From Achromobacter sp. UMC46 (GTDB taxonomy: Bacteria; Pseudomonadota; Gammaproteobacteria; Burkholderiales; Burkholderiaceae_B): 64,000 nucleotides of DNA. Both the position numbers and the translations under genes were made by a program. The notes under the pieces are model-generated. The model saw only the letters and a list, made by a program, of their open reading frames with translations, did not search any database and was not told where the DNA came from. The DNA lies in contig NZ_LZZS01000034.1 in NCBI RefSeq assembly GCF_014170335.1, forward strand, positions 95,123 to 159,122, in the 5' to 3' direction. Of the stretch, positions 37,248 through 47,549 are shown in pieces (position 1 is the stretch's first letter; every line of letters begins with the position of its first letter).

Positions 37248-37284
37248 GCCGACAACATCCCTCCTGCCAAAGAACCCACCCGCC

Positions 37285-37365
37285 CGCCACAGGGCCACCC
37301 CAAGGCAGGCCAGCCGCCGTGGGGGGCAGCAAGCGAATGCAATGAGCGCAGCTTGGGGGCAGCAT
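37285..37365. repeat. GC-rich dispersed repeat, partial copy
   Basis: CCACCCCAAGGCA, GTGGGGGGCAGCAAGC and GCGCAGCTTGGGGGCAG match the elements at 33841-33990 in layout. This copy is diverged and lies in the pntAA leader. Confidence 0.55.
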
Positions 37366-37406
37366 TAGCGTGTATAACTACGGCGAACCTTCGAGGAGAG
37401 GCGTCG

Positions 37407-38525
37407 ATGCACATCGGGATACCAAAAGAGACCCGAGACGGGGAAACCCGTGTCGCAGCAACACCGGAGACCGTCAAGAAGTACGTAGGCGGCAAACACA
37501 CCGTTGTCGTGGAGCGTGGGGCCGGCACCGCCGCCCGCTATCTGGATGACGCCTATGAGGCCGCGGGCGCTACGCTCGGTTCCGCCCAGGATGCGCTGGG
37601 CGCGGAACTTGTCCTGAAGGTTCGCGCGCCCTCTCCCGCAGAATTGCCCCAGATGAAATCGGGCGCGGCCGTCATCGGCATGCTTGATCCCTTCGACGCC
37701 GAAGGCCTGGAACAGATGGCCGCGGCAGGCCTCGTTGGGTTCGCGCTCGAGGCCGCGCCGCGCATCACCCGTGCGCAAAGTCTGGACGTGCTGTCGTCCC
37801 AGGCGAACCTGGCCGGCTATAAGGCCGTGCTGCTGGCCGCGCACCACTACGGCCGCCTGATCCCCATGATGATGACCGCCGCAGGCACCTTGAAAGCCGC
37901 GCGCGCCGTCGTGCTGGGCACCGGGGTGGCCGGCTTGCAGGCCATCGCCACGGCCAAGCGGCTGGGTGCGGTGGTCGAAGCCTCTGACGTGCGCCCCGCC
38001 GCACGCGAACAGGTCGAATCGCTGGGCGCCAAGTTCATCGACGTGCCGTTCGAAACCGACGAAGAACGCGAGATCGCCCAAGGCACGGGCGGCTATGCGC
38101 GCGCCATGCCGCCCAGCTGGATGGCGCGGCAAGCGGCGCTGGTGTCCGAACGCTGCAAGCAGGCCGACCTCGTCATCACCACGGCGCTGATTCCCGGGCG
38201 GCCCGCCCCCACGCTTGTGTCCGCGGAAACGGTTGCGGCCATGAAGCCGGGTTCGGTGCTGGTGGACCTGGCGGTCGAGCGCGGCGGCAACTGCCCCTTG
38301 TCGGAAAAAGGCCTGGTGGTGGAAAAGCATGGCGTGACCATCATCGGGCTGACCAACCTGCCCGGCCTGGTCGCCACGGATGCCTCCGCGCTCTATGCGC
38401 GCAACATCCAGGATTTCCTGAAGCTCATCATCAATGCGGACGGCGCGCTGGCGATCCAGCGCGACGACGAAATCGTGGCGGCCTGCCTGGTGTGCGAAGG
38501 CGGCAATGTGTTGCGGAGAACCTGA
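37407..38525 (+). CDS. pntAA: NAD(P) transhydrogenase subunit alpha, part 1
   Basis: This 372-residue protein holds the NAD(H)-binding domain of the proton-translocating transhydrogenase, which uses the proton motive force to make NADPH from NADH. It starts [21 protein letters not shown] and has [26 protein letters not shown] (Rossmann fold) and [26 protein letters not shown] precedes the ATG at 37407. It is the first gene of a three-gene operon: the alpha subunit is split, with the membrane part in pntAB. Confidence 0.94.
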   Translation: MHIGIPKETRDGETRVAATPETVKKYVGGKHTVVVERGAGTAARYLDDAYEAAGATLGSAQDALGAELVLKVRAPSPAELPQMKSGAAVIGMLDPFDAEGLEQMAAAGLVGFALEAAPRITRAQSLDVLSSQANLAGYKAVLLAAHHYGRLIPMMMTAAGTLKAARAVVLGTGVAGLQAIATAKRLGAVVEASDVRPAAREQVESLGAKFIDVPFETDEEREIAQGTGGYARAMPPSWMARQAALVSERCKQADLVITTALIPGRPAPTLVSAETVAAMKPGSVLVDLAVERGGNCPLSEKGLVVEKHGVTIIGLTNLPGLVATDASALYARNIQDFLKLIINADGALAIQRDDEIVAACLVCEGGNVLRRT

Positions 38526-38527
38526 AC

Positions 38528-38845
38528 ATGGAAGCGATCAACCCCACCCTGATGAACCTCATCATCTTCGTGCTGGCCATCTATGTCGGCTATCACGTCG
38601 TGTGGAACGTCACGCCCGCCTTGCACACGCCGCTGATGGCGGTCACCAACGCCATCTCGGCCATCATCATCGTGGGCGCCATGCTGGCGGCCGCGCTGAC
38701 CGAAGGCGGCCTTGCGCGCGGCATGGGCGTGTTCGCCGTGGCGCTGGCTGCGGTGAATGTGTTCGGCGGCTTCCTTGTCACGCGGCGCATGCTTGAAATG
38801 TTCAAGAAAAAGGATCGCAAGCCGGGCAAGGAGGAAGCGAAATGA
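38528..38845 (+). CDS. pntAB: NAD(P) transhydrogenase subunit alpha, part 2
   Basis: This 105-residue membrane subunit has three or four helices ([55 protein letters not shown]), ending in a charged tail. It starts 2 nt after pntAA and its last codons overlap pntB (ATGA at 38842), so the two are translationally coupled. Together with PntAA it makes the split alpha subunit. Confidence 0.93.
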   Translation: MEAINPTLMNLIIFVLAIYVGYHVVWNVTPALHTPLMAVTNAISAIIIVGAMLAAALTEGGLARGMGVFAVALAAVNVFGGFLVTRRMLEMFKKKDRKPGKEEAK

Positions 38846-40281
38846 TCTCGCTCAACCTCGTCACCCTGCTGTACCTGATCGCCTCGGTCTGCTTCATCCA
38901 GGCGCTCAAGGGCCTGTCGCATCCGACCACCTCGCGGCTGGGCAACGCATTCGGCATGGCCGGCATGGCGATTGCCGTGCTGACCACGGCGGCGCTCATC
39001 GTCGGCCTGGCCCGCACGGGCACGGCCACGATCGGCCTGGGCTGGGTGCTGCTGGGCCTCTTGGTCGGCGGCTCAGTCGGCACGCTGATGGCCCGTCGCG
39101 TCGAGATGACGAAGATGCCGGAGCTGGTCGCCTTCATGCACAGCATGATCGGCCTGGCGGCGGTGGCCATCGCCGTCGCGGTGGTGGCCGAGCCCCACGC
39201 GTTCGGCATCGTCGCGGCCGGCTCGATGATCCCCACCGGCAACCGCTTCGAGCTGTTCATCGGCACGTTCGTGGGCGCCATCACGTTCTCGGGTTCAGTC
39301 ATCGCGTTCGGCAAGCTGTCGGGCAAGTACAAGTTCCGGCTGTTCCAGGGCGCGCCGGTCGTGTTCCCGGGCCAGCACATGCTGAACCTGGCGCTGGCGC
39401 TGGCAATGCTGGGCTGCGGCGTGTGGTTCATGCTCACGCAGGACTGGACGCCGTTCGTCATCATGACGCTGATCGCCTTCGTTCTGGGCGTGCTGATCAT
39501 CATCCCGATCGGCGGCGCGGACATGCCGGTAGTGGTGTCCATGCTGAACAGCTACTCGGGCTGGGCGGCCGCCGGCATCGGCTTCTCGCTGAACAATCCG
39601 ATGCTGATCATCGCCGGCTCGCTGGTGGGGTCTTCGGGCGCGATCCTGTCCTACATCATGTGCAAGGCGATGAACCGGTCGTTCTTCAACGTGATCCTGG
39701 GCGGCTTTGGCGGTCAGACGGGCGGCGCGGCGGATGCGGGCGATGGACAGCAGCGCAGCGTCAAGTCGGGCAGCGCAGACGACGCCGCTTTCCTGATGAC
39801 CAATGCCGAAAGCGTGACCATCGTGCCGGGCTACGGCTTGGCGGTGGCGCGCGCGCAGCACGCGTTGAAGGAACTGGCCACCAAGCTCACCGAGCGCGGC
39901 GTCACGGTCAAGTACGCCATCCACCCCGTTGCCGGCCGCATGCCCGGCCATATGAACGTGCTGCTGGCCGAGGCCGAAGTGCCCTACGACCAGGTCTTCG
40001 AGATGGAAGACATCAACAGCGAGTTCGCCCAGACCGACGTGGTGCTGGTGCTGGGCGCGAACGACGTGGTCAACCCGGCTGCCAAGAACGACCCCAAGTC
40101 CCCGATCGCCGGCATGCCCATCCTGGAGGCCTACAAGGCCCGGACTGTGATCGTGAACAAGCGTTCCATGGCCTCGGGCTATGCGGGCCTGGACAATGAG
40201 CTGTTCTACATGGACCGCACGATGATGGTGTTCGGCGACGCGAAGAAAGTGCTGGAAGACATGGTCAAGGCGGTGGAGTAG
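38842..40281 (+). CDS. pntB: NAD(P) transhydrogenase subunit beta
   Basis: This 479-residue subunit has an N-terminal membrane domain of about nine helices and a C-terminal NADP(H)-binding domain (from about residue 310: [76 protein letters not shown]). Coupled to pntAB by a 4-base overlap. In an aerobic betaproteobacterium this complex supplies NADPH for biosynthesis and redox defence. Confidence 0.95.
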   Translation: MISLNLVTLLYLIASVCFIQALKGLSHPTTSRLGNAFGMAGMAIAVLTTAALIVGLARTGTATIGLGWVLLGLLVGGSVGTLMARRVEMTKMPELVAFMHSMIGLAAVAIAVAVVAEPHAFGIVAAGSMIPTGNRFELFIGTFVGAITFSGSVIAFGKLSGKYKFRLFQGAPVVFPGQHMLNLALALAMLGCGVWFMLTQDWTPFVIMTLIAFVLGVLIIIPIGGADMPVVVSMLNSYSGWAAAGIGFSLNNPMLIIAGSLVGSSGAILSYIMCKAMNRSFFNVILGGFGGQTGGAADAGDGQQRSVKSGSADDAAFLMTNAESVTIVPGYGLAVARAQHALKELATKLTERGVTVKYAIHPVAGRMPGHMNVLLAEAEVPYDQVFEMEDINSEFAQTDVVLVLGANDVVNPAAKNDPKSPIAGMPILEAYKARTVIVNKRSMASGYAGLDNELFYMDRTMMVFGDAKKVLEDMVKAVE

Positions 40282-40290
40282 CGCCGCCGG

Positions 40291-40321
40291 CCCGCGAATG
40301 CCCTCATGGGGCGTTCGCGGG
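40291..40321. terminator. Hairpin between convergent pntB and glcF
   Basis: CCCGCGAA and GCCC on the left pair with GGGC and TTCGCGGG on the right to give a 13-bp stem with one G-T wobble and a 5-nt loop. No T tail. Confidence 0.55.
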
Positions 40322-40332
40322 CGTGCCTGCCG

Positions 40333-41568
40333 CTACGCGGCAACCGCCTTCCGCAGTTGTTCGTCCACGACTTCCACCCAATGCCGCACCGGCGTGTCGG
40401 TGCCGCTTTGCAGATGACCGATGCAGCCGATGTTGGCCGACAGGATCACATCTGGTCCGCCAGCGGCGATGGCGCCCAGCTTGCGGTCGCGCAGTTCCAG
40501 CGCGATCTCCGGATTCAGCACTGAATACGCGCCCGCCGAGCCACAGCACAGGTGCTGGTCGGCGAACGGCAGCAAGTCGAACCCCAAGTCCGCCAACAGC
40601 CGCTCCGACAGCGGCCGCAGCCCCTGCCAGTGCTGCAAGGTGCAAGGCGGATGGAACGCCGCGCGCGTGCCGGCGGGCAAGCGCGCGCGCAATTGCTCGG
40701 CGTGCGGCGCCACGATCTCGGCCACATCCTTGACCAGCGCGACGATATCCGCCGCCTTCTGGGCGTAGGCCGGATCGTGCTTCAGGTGATGTGCGTATTC
40801 CTTCACCATCGCGCCGCACCCCGACGCGTTCATGACGATGGCTTCGACGCCCGCGTCCTTGACCAGCGGCCACCAGGCGTCGACATTGGCGCGCATCTGC
40901 GCCAGCGCCGCGTCCTGGGCGTCCAGGTGGAAGCTGACCGCCCCGCAGCAACCCGCGCCCGGCGCGATGCGCGCGCCGATGCCCACGGCATCCAGCACGC
41001 GGATGGTGGCGGCGTCGATGGTGGGCATCATGGCCGGCTGCACGCAGCCTGCCAGCATCAGCACTTGCCGCGCGTGACCGGCGACCGCAGGCAGCGCGCC
41101 CGCGTCGCGGCGTTCAGGCACCTTGCGCTTGAGGGCCTCGGGCAAGAAGCCGCGCACGGCCTGCCCCACCCGCATCGCCGGTGCGAACATCGGCGACAAC
41201 ATGGCCCGGCGCAGGAAATTCCGCTTGGCCTTTTCGGCCCAGGATCGCGGCACGCGCTCGTCCACGATCTTGCGGCCGATGTCGATCAGATGGCCGTACT
41301 CGACGCCCGACGGGCAGGTGGTTTCGCAATTGCGGCACGTCAGGCAGCGGTCCAGATGCTGCTGCGTGGACTGCGTGGGCTCGGCGCCTTCCAGCACCTG
41401 CTTGATCAGGTAGATGCGGCCACGCGGGCTGTCCAGCTCGTCGCCCAGTACTTGGTAGGTGGGACAGGTGGCCGTGCAGAATCCGCAGTGCACGCAGCGC
41501 CGCAAGATCGCGTCGGCCTCTTTGCCCAGATCGGTCTCGCGCGCCCAGGATGCCAGGTTGGTTTGCAT
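40333..41568 (-). CDS. glcF: Glycolate oxidase iron-sulfur subunit
   Basis: This 411-residue protein has two 4Fe-4S clusters (CVHCGFCTATCPTY at about residue 25 and CLTCRNCETTCPSG at about 75) followed by two CCG cysteine-rich domains (GAGCCGAVSFHLD; DQHLCCGSAGAYSVL). It is the electron-transfer subunit of the three-part glycolate oxidase, passing electrons from GlcD towards the quinone pool. Last gene of glcDEF, 6 nt after glcE. Confidence 0.94.
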   Translation of the reverse strand: MQTNLASWARETDLGKEADAILRRCVHCGFCTATCPTYQVLGDELDSPRGRIYLIKQVLEGAEPTQSTQQHLDRCLTCRNCETTCPSGVEYGHLIDIGRKIVDERVPRSWAEKAKRNFLRRAMLSPMFAPAMRVGQAVRGFLPEALKRKVPERRDAGALPAVAGHARQVLMLAGCVQPAMMPTIDAATIRVLDAVGIGARIAPGAGCCGAVSFHLDAQDAALAQMRANVDAWWPLVKDAGVEAIVMNASGCGAMVKEYAHHLKHDPAYAQKAADIVALVKDVAEIVAPHAEQLRARLPAGTRAAFHPPCTLQHWQGLRPLSERLLADLGFDLLPFADQHLCCGSAGAYSVLNPEIALELRDRKLGAIAAGGPDVILSANIGCIGHLQSGTDTPVRHWVEVVDEQLRKAVAA

Positions 41569-41574
41569 GATGCG

Positions 41575-42681
41575 CTATAGCTCCAGGACCAGGCGGCCGG
41601 GGTTGAACAGGCCGGCCGGATCAAGCTCTTGCTTGAGGCGCCGCGTGATCGATGCGATGCCGGGCGCCAGCGGATGGAACACGCCGTCCGCCGGCGGACG
41701 GCCGTTGCCCGCGCGGAACAAGGTGGCATGGCCGCCCAGCCGCGCCGCGGCATCGCGCAGCTCGGCGGCGTCGCGCGCCCCCGACAGCCAGCGCTGCCCG
41801 CCGCCCCATTCGATCAGGGTCGGTCCCACGCCCAGCACGGCGGCCGTGGGCGGCAAGGCCAGCCGCCACAAGGGCTGGCCGGGCGCGAAGAAGTCATGGG
41901 TCTGCTCGCGCAACGCGCGCCACCAGACCGCTGCGGCATCGGGGTCCAAGGGATCGCCGCCGATCGTCTGGCGCGCGCTGGCGATCGCCGGCGGCGCGCC
42001 CGAGAGGCGCACGTGCATCGCGCCCTCGGCGTGCTCGTCGCCGCCCGTCCAACTGGTGGCCGAGATCGGCAGCGGCCTGCCGCGCCATAGCGCGAAGCTG
42101 GCCAGCGCCTGGGCCTGGGTGGCGGGCAAGACCAGCGTCAGTTCTTCCATCGGCCGCGGCACGACCTTCATCGACACCTCCAGCAGCGCGCCGAAAATGC
42201 CATGCGAACCGGCCAGCAGGCGCGACACGTCGTACCCGGCCACGTTCTTCATGACTTCTCCGCCAAACGACAGGATGCGCCCTTCCGAATCCAGCAGGCG
42301 CGTCCCCAGCACGAAGTCGCGCAAGGCGCCCGCGCTCATGCGGCGCGGGCCGGACAGCCCCGCCGCCACGCAGCCGCCCACCGTGGCGGACGCACCGAAA
42401 TGCGGCGGCTCGAAGGCCAGCATCTGACTATTTTCGGCCAGCGCCGCCTCCAGTTCAGCCAGCGGCGTGCCCGCGCGCACCGTCACCACCAGTTCGGACG
42501 GGTGGTAGCTGACGATGCCGCGATACGGCGTCATGTCCAGCAGGCAGTGGCCATCTTGCGGCGTTACCGGGCGGTAATTGCCATAAAACGCCTTGCTGCC
42601 GCCGCCCATCACAAACAGCGGTTTGTGACCGGCACGGGCCGTCATGACCTGGTCGCACAATTCCGACAGGACGAAATCCAT
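41575..42681 (-). CDS. glcE: Glycolate oxidase FAD-binding subunit
   Basis: This 368-residue, single-domain FAD_binding_4 protein has ELVVTVRAGTPLAELEAALAENSQML at about residues 60-86 and FGASATVGGCVAAGLSGPRRMSAG, the FAD-pyrophosphate region of GlcE, and a short C-terminal domain. It starts 12 nt after glcD and is followed by glcF. Needed with GlcD and GlcF for glycolate oxidation to glyoxylate. Confidence 0.94.
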   Translation of the reverse strand: MDFVLSELCDQVMTARAGHKPLFVMGGGSKAFYGNYRPVTPQDGHCLLDMTPYRGIVSYHPSELVVTVRAGTPLAELEAALAENSQMLAFEPPHFGASATVGGCVAAGLSGPRRMSAGALRDFVLGTRLLDSEGRILSFGGEVMKNVAGYDVSRLLAGSHGIFGALLEVSMKVVPRPMEELTLVLPATQAQALASFALWRGRPLPISATSWTGGDEHAEGAMHVRLSGAPPAIASARQTIGGDPLDPDAAAVWWRALREQTHDFFAPGQPLWRLALPPTAAVLGVGPTLIEWGGGQRWLSGARDAAELRDAAARLGGHATLFRAGNGRPPADGVFHPLAPGIASITRRLKQELDPAGLFNPGRLVLEL

Positions 42682-42693
42682 GGGGGAATGGTC

Positions 42694-44193
42694 CTAGAAA
42701 CGGGCGAGATCGGGGAAGCGCAGCTCGCCCGCATGGACATGCATCTTGCCGTATTCGGCGCAGCGGGCCAGCGTGGGAATGACCTTTTCAGGATTCAGCA
42801 GGCACGGCGGGTCGAACGCCCGCTTGACCGCCAGGAACGCGTCGAGTTCTTCTCGAGAGAATTGCACGCACATTTGATTTATTTTCTCCATACCTACACC
42901 GTGCTCTCCGGTCACGGTCCCTCCTACCTGCACGCACAGCTCGAGAATGGCAGCGCCGAATTTCTCGGCCCGTTCCACCTCGTCCGGCTTGTTCGAATCG
43001 AACAGGATCAGCGGATGCAGATTGCCGTCGCCCGCGTGGAACACGTTGGCGCAACGCAAGCCGAATTCGTCTTCCATCTGTTCAATGGCGCCCAGCACGC
43101 GCGCCAGATGGCGGCGCGGAATCGTGCCGTCCATGCAGTAGTAATCCGGCGACACCCGGCCCGCGGCCGGAAATGCGTTCTTGCGGCCGGCCCAGAACTT
43201 CAGGCGCTCGGCCTCGGATGTGGAAACCTGGCAGCGTGTCGCGCCGGCGGCGCGGAACACCGCTTCCATCCGGGCGATCTCGTGCGCCACTTCTTCAGGC
43301 GTCCCGTCGGATTCGCACAGCAGGATTGCTTGCGCATCCATGTCGTAGCCGGCGCGCACGAAGGGTTCGACCATGTGCGTGGCGCGGCGGTCCATCATTT
43401 CCAGCCCAGCCGGAATCATGCCCGCCGCAATCACTTGCGTGACCGCGTTACCGGCCGCCTCGACGCTGGAAAAGCTGGCCATCACGACTTGCGCGCAAGC
43501 CGGCTTGGGAATGAGCTTGACCGTGACTTCGGTGACCACGCCCAGCATGCCCTCGGAACCGATGAAGACGGACAGCAGGTCCAGGCCCGGCGCATCCGGC
43601 GCTTCGGAACCCAGCTCGACGACGTCGCCGTCGATCGTGACCACCCGCACCCGCAGCACGTTGTGCACAGTCAGTCCGTACTTCAGGCAATGCACGCCGC
43701 CGGAATTTTCGGCGACGTTGCCGCCGATGGAACAGGCGATCTGGCTGGAGGGGTCGGGCGCGTAGTACAGCCCGTAAGGCGAAGCCGCTTCCGAAATGGC
43801 CAGATTGCGCACGCCGGGCTGCACGATCGCCGTGGCGCTGGCCAGATCGATATGCTTGATGCGGTTGAACTTGGACAGGCCCAGCAGCACGCCCTGGCTG
43901 TGCGGCATGGCGCCACCCGACAGGCCAGTGCCGGCGCCGCGCGCGACGATGGGCGCATTCAAGCGCTTGCAGATGCGCATGACGGCCTGCACCTGCTCTT
44001 CGGTTTCCGGCAGCGCCACGACAGCAGGCAACGCGCGATACAGCGACAAGCCGTCGCACTCGTAGGGGCGCGTGTCTTCTTCGCGGAATAATACGCAGTG
44101 CGCGGGCAACGCGGCCGACAACGCCTCGATAAGCTGCTGCAACGAGTAAGGCGCCTGCACTTGTGCCAGGCCGGTTTCGACCAGTGAATTCAT
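42694..44193 (-). CDS. glcD: Glycolate oxidase catalytic subunit GlcD
   Basis: This 499-residue FAD-dependent 2-hydroxyacid dehydrogenase has APIVARGAGTGLSGGAMPHSQGVLLGLSKF and GGNVAENSGGVHCLKYGLTVHNV in the FAD domain, and NVFHAGDGNLHPLILFD plus GEHGVGMEKINQM, the catalytic His region, in the C-terminal part. It is the first gene of a glcDEF operon. No glcC regulator is adjacent; the next gene is an IclR-type regulator of a neighbouring operon. Oxidises glycolate (and often D-lactate). Confidence 0.95.
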   Translation of the reverse strand: MNSLVETGLAQVQAPYSLQQLIEALSAALPAHCVLFREEDTRPYECDGLSLYRALPAVVALPETEEQVQAVMRICKRLNAPIVARGAGTGLSGGAMPHSQGVLLGLSKFNRIKHIDLASATAIVQPGVRNLAISEAASPYGLYYAPDPSSQIACSIGGNVAENSGGVHCLKYGLTVHNVLRVRVVTIDGDVVELGSEAPDAPGLDLLSVFIGSEGMLGVVTEVTVKLIPKPACAQVVMASFSSVEAAGNAVTQVIAAGMIPAGLEMMDRRATHMVEPFVRAGYDMDAQAILLCESDGTPEEVAHEIARMEAVFRAAGATRCQVSTSEAERLKFWAGRKNAFPAAGRVSPDYYCMDGTIPRRHLARVLGAIEQMEDEFGLRCANVFHAGDGNLHPLILFDSNKPDEVERAEKFGAAILELCVQVGGTVTGEHGVGMEKINQMCVQFSREELDAFLAVKRAFDPPCLLNPEKVIPTLARCAEYGKMHVHAGELRFPDLARF

Positions 44194-44332
44194 GAGCGCA
44201 ACAATAGCGCGACCAGTCCCTTAAAACAGGCCGGGATTTACCCGCATCCAATCGACTGTCCCGCTACGCACACGTAACCAGCAGTAATTCCAGACGGCGT
44301 TTGTCGTTGAAAAGCCGCAGCCGCCGCAGCGC

Positions 44333-45208
44333 TTATCCCGAAAAATCCAGCACCGCCAGTTTTCTGGAAATGGCCGCGCAGGTGTCGACCAGCGGCTTGA
44401 TATAGCTGTCGGTCCGATTGGCGCTCATGCGGAACGCGGGGATGCTCAAGCTGACGCACGCCACCGGCGCGCCCTGCTTGTCGGTGATCGCGCAACCGAA
44501 GCAGAAAATGTCCTTCTCGTTCTCTTCGCGGTCTTCCGCATATCCCTGCCGGCGAATCTGTTCCAGCTCGCGGTGCAAGGCCTGTGGCGTGCGCAACGTG
44601 GCCTCGGTGAAGACGAGGAACTCCAGCGTCTGGATCACGGCATCACGCTCGTCGGGCGGCAGTCGCGCCAGATAGGCCTTGCCGACCGAACTGGAATACA
44701 TCGTGACCCGGCTGCCCAGCCGCGAATTCATGCGCACCGCCTTGGGGCTTTCCAGCTTGTCGATATAAGTCATTTCGGACCGGTCGGGCACGGCCAGATG
44801 CACGGTTTCCTGCGTCAGCGCCCTGAGGTCGAACAGGTGGTCTTTGCACAACTGCCGGATATCCGAACTTTCCAGCGCGCGGCTGGCCAGGCTGACCAGC
44901 CGCGGCCCCAGCCCGAAGGACTGACCGTTGCGTTTGGGCACCAGCAATTGCTCGGCGATCAGCGCCTCGACGATGCGGTAGATCGTCGGGCGCGGATAAC
45001 CCAGCCTGGCGCTCAATGCGTTCACCGTCCAGGCGGTATCGCCGTCCAACGCGATGGCGTCGAGCACCCGCATGAATTTGGAGAAGGACGCGGTGCCGGC
45101 GACGGACGTTGCCCCAAGCGCGGGCGATGACGCGGATGCCGCGGCCGACGCGGTCGGCGCGGCATCTGGTCGGGCAGCGCGGGAAGACTTCTCGCGGGGG
45201 GCATTCAT
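44333..45208 (-). CDS. IclR-family transcriptional regulator
   Basis: This 291-residue regulator has an N-terminal Ala/Ser-rich tail, a winged HTH (LSARLGYPRPTIYRIVEALIAEQLL, about residues 68-92) and a C-terminal ligand-binding domain (TQETVHLAVPDRSEMTYIDKLESPKAVRM). It ends the operon Bug-dioxygenase-SDR-IclR and probably regulates it through the palindromic operator at 47550-47573. Start 45208 is favoured because the upstream frame is low-complexity and overlaps the next gene. Confidence 0.9.
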   Translation of the reverse strand: MNAPREKSSRAARPDAAPTASAAASASSPALGATSVAGTASFSKFMRVLDAIALDGDTAWTVNALSARLGYPRPTIYRIVEALIAEQLLVPKRNGQSFGLGPRLVSLASRALESSDIRQLCKDHLFDLRALTQETVHLAVPDRSEMTYIDKLESPKAVRMNSRLGSRVTMYSSSVGKAYLARLPPDERDAVIQTLEFLVFTEATLRTPQALHRELEQIRRQGYAEDREENEKDIFCFGCAITDKQGAPVACVSLSIPAFRMSANRTDSYIKPLVDTCAAISRKLAVLDFSG

Positions 45209-45252
45209 GGACGGTTTCCGTGACAAAACGTGCCGGCGGGCCGGCGCGCGGC

Positions 45253-45969
45253 TCAGGTTACCATGTAGCCGCCATCCACCGGCATCACCACGCCGGTCAT
45301 GAAAGCCGACGCCGGCGAACACAGAAACATGACCGCCTGCGCCACGTCGTCCGGCGTGCCCCAGCGCTTGAGCGGGGTGCGTTCCAGAATGCGCGAGGCG
45401 CGCGCCGGATCCTTCTGCAAGGCTTCCGTCAACGGCGTCGCGATCCAACCCGGCGCCACGGCGTTGACCCGGATGCCTGCCTCGGCATAGGCGATGGCAA
45501 GCGACTTGGTCAATTGCGCCACGCCGCCTTTGCTGGCGCTATAAGCCGGCACCAGGCCTCCCCCGAAGAAGCTCAGCATCGACGCCGTATTGACGATGCA
45601 CCCCTTGCCGCGCGCCAGCTGCGGCCGCAATGCTTCGCACACGCGCATGGTGCCGGTCAGGTTGATGTCCAGCACGCGTTCGAACACCGGCAGCTTGAAT
45701 TCCTCTTGCCGGAAAATCACGCCGGCGCAATTGACCAGGATGTCCACGTGCAAAAGCGTGGCGGCAAACTGCGCGACCGCGTCCGCCTGCGTGACGTCCA
45801 GCGTCGCCACCTCGACGCCTGCGGGCGGCGCCTCGGCGGACGGCAAGCCCACCGCGATCACGCGCGCCCCCAGGCGCGCCAGCGCCTCGGCCACGCCGCG
45901 GCCCAGCCCTTGCGTGCCGCCCGTGACCACGGCGATCTTGTCGTTGAACAGCCCTGCCTGAAAACTCAT
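45253..45969 (-). CDS. Short-chain dehydrogenase/reductase
   Basis: This 238-residue classical SDR has the cofactor motif TGGTQGLG (about 16-23), NCAG, the catalytic serine in NTASMLS and the Tyr-x-x-x-Lys of AYSASKGG (about 149-156). A C-terminal VAPGWIATPL follows. DVTQ at the end of beta 3 suggests NAD(H). It most resembles 2-deoxy-D-gluconate- or 3-oxoacyl-type dehydrogenases, but the substrate is unknown. It lies between the cupin dioxygenase and IclR genes and starts 10 nt after the former. Confidence 0.9.
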   Translation of the reverse strand: MSFQAGLFNDKIAVVTGGTQGLGRGVAEALARLGARVIAVGLPSAEAPPAGVEVATLDVTQADAVAQFAATLLHVDILVNCAGVIFRQEEFKLPVFERVLDINLTGTMRVCEALRPQLARGKGCIVNTASMLSFFGGGLVPAYSASKGGVAQLTKSLAIAYAEAGIRVNAVAPGWIATPLTEALQKDPARASRILERTPLKRWGTPDDVAQAVMFLCSPASAFMTGVVMPVDGGYMVT

Positions 45970-45979
45970 GGCGACGTCC

Positions 45980-46498
45980 TCAGCGGATGAACTGATCGAC
46001 ATAGTCCGCCCCCAGCCCCACGCTTTCGTAGTGCTTGCGGCACATGTCCAGCTTGGTGAACACGTCTTCATAGCCCGTGTGCCGGCCTTCGCTGTCGCAG
46101 TAGTACATGACGCCGTTGACCTGGAACATGGTGATCATTTCCTCTACGTCTTCCGGCACATAAAGGGTGTGGGTTTCGCCTGGCGGCTCGAAGACGTAGC
46201 TGCCTTCGCGGGCGACCCAGTCGTGTTCCAGATAGCGCCACGACCCCTTGATGACGTAGCCGTGCACCGCCTGCGGATGACGGTGGCAGCTCAGCACGCC
46301 CGACTTGCGCACGCGCAGCAGGTTCATCCAGTACCCCTGCGACACGTTCAGACAGAGCGGCCGGAACCAGACGTTCTCGGCTTGCGGGACCCAGACGCGC
46401 TCGTCTTCCGGAATCACCTGCGGCACGACGATGTCGGGCAGCGCTTCCTTGGGGTTGGGGTAACGGTAGGGGGTCGGCACAGCGGTGGTCGGGTTCAT
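45980..46498 (-). CDS. 2,4'-dihydroxyacetophenone dioxygenase family cupin protein
   Basis: This 172-residue cupin has the metal-binding histidines His72 and His74 in LSCHRHPQAVHGYVIKG and His110 in FEPPGETHTLYVPE. The length and pattern match the 2,4'-dihydroxyacetophenone dioxygenase family, in which a single iron cleaves the C-C bond next to a carbonyl of an alpha-hydroxyketone. The operon (Bug uptake, this enzyme, SDR, IclR) fits uptake and oxidation of a small organic acid or hydroxyketone; the true substrate is unknown. Confidence 0.82.
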   Translation of the reverse strand: MNPTTAVPTPYRYPNPKEALPDIVVPQVIPEDERVWVPQAENVWFRPLCLNVSQGYWMNLLRVRKSGVLSCHRHPQAVHGYVIKGSWRYLEHDWVAREGSYVFEPPGETHTLYVPEDVEEMITMFQVNGVMYYCDSEGRHTGYEDVFTKLDMCRKHYESVGLGADYVDQFIR

Positions 46499-46501
46499 GG
46501 C

Positions 46502-47467
46502 TTACTTGATGCTCAAGGTTTTCAGGACTTGCGCGTAGTCGGCGGTCTCGGCTGCCATCTTCTTTTCGAAGGCGTCGCCGTCGGCATAGACGTAGCCCAG
46601 GTTCTGGGCCTTGATCGCCGAAATCAGCTGTGGGTCCTGCGCCACTTTCTCGAACACTTCCTTCAGCTTGGCCACAGTGGCCGGCGGCATGCCTTTCGGG
46701 CCGGCAATGCCGCGCCAGGTGCCGTACGCCACATCCAGGCCTTTCTCCTTGGCCGTCGGCACATCGGGGAATTCCGGCACGCGCTTGTCGCTCATCAGCA
46801 CCAGCAGGCGCAGCTTGCCGGCGCGCACGTACTCGGACGCCTCGGCGGGACTGGTCGCCACGGCGTCCAACTGGCCGCCCAGCAGGTTCAGCAGGGCCGG
46901 ACCGGAACCGGGAAACGGAATGTGCGTGAAGCGGGTATCCGACTTCACCTCGAAGGCGCTCAGCGCGACGTCGTAGATGGACCCCGTGCCCGAGGTGCCG
47001 ACGTTCAGCGCGGCCGGCGACTTCCTGGCGGCCGCCATGAATTCCTCAAGGGTCTTGTAGGGCGAATCGACCGGCACCACGATCGCTGCCGGATCGGCGT
47101 TCAGTTGCACCAGCGGCGTGTAGTCCTTGTAGGTATGGTCGAACAGGCCCAGCAGGGGCAGGATCACGAATTCCGCCGTGACGACGGTCAGCGTGTGGCC
47201 GTCGTTCTTGCTGTTCAGCACGTACTTCCATCCCACCGCGCCGCCGGCGCCGGCCTTGTTCAACACCACCATCCCTTTGGGGAAGTATTGCGCGGACACC
47301 TTGGCGAACGTGCGCGCGACGGCGTCGGTGCCGCCGCCCGGCTGGAACGGCACCACCAGCGTGACCGGCTGGTTCGGATAGTTGTCCGCCTGCGCATGCG
47401 CCGGCAGCGCTGCCGCCAGGCCGGCCACGATCAGGCCGGCCGCCATCAAGCCTTGTCTCATCAACAT
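46502..47467 (-). CDS. Bug-family substrate-binding protein
   Basis: This 321-residue periplasmic binding protein has a signal peptide (LPAHAQA near residue 25) and the Bug pattern YPNQPVTLVVPFQPGGGTDAVARTF, LNKAGAGGAVG, HIPFPGSGPALLNLLGGQLDAV and VPEFPDVPTAKEKG. It is the first gene of the operon; the dioxygenase starts 4 nt after its stop. AAGGAGACAAGG lies before the ATG at 47467. No membrane transporter subunits are adjacent. Confidence 0.92.
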   Translation of the reverse strand: MLMRQGLMAAGLIVAGLAAALPAHAQADNYPNQPVTLVVPFQPGGGTDAVARTFAKVSAQYFPKGMVVLNKAGAGGAVGWKYVLNSKNDGHTLTVVTAEFVILPLLGLFDHTYKDYTPLVQLNADPAAIVVPVDSPYKTLEEFMAAARKSPAALNVGTSGTGSIYDVALSAFEVKSDTRFTHIPFPGSGPALLNLLGGQLDAVATSPAEASEYVRAGKLRLLVLMSDKRVPEFPDVPTAKEKGLDVAYGTWRGIAGPKGMPPATVAKLKEVFEKVAQDPQLISAIKAQNLGYVYADGDAFEKKMAAETADYAQVLKTLSIK

Positions 47468-47549
47468 CCTTGTCTCCTTGGGTTCAGGGCGTGCCTTCTG
47501 CCGAGGCATCGCCCGTTCTTGGATCTTCCGCAGACGCCTCTCTTGAATA

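Noticed and set aside
42202..44091. A 629-codon plus-strand frame across glcD and glcE
   Set aside because: It lies antisense to glcD/glcE, whose motifs are unambiguous; another GC-bias shadow.
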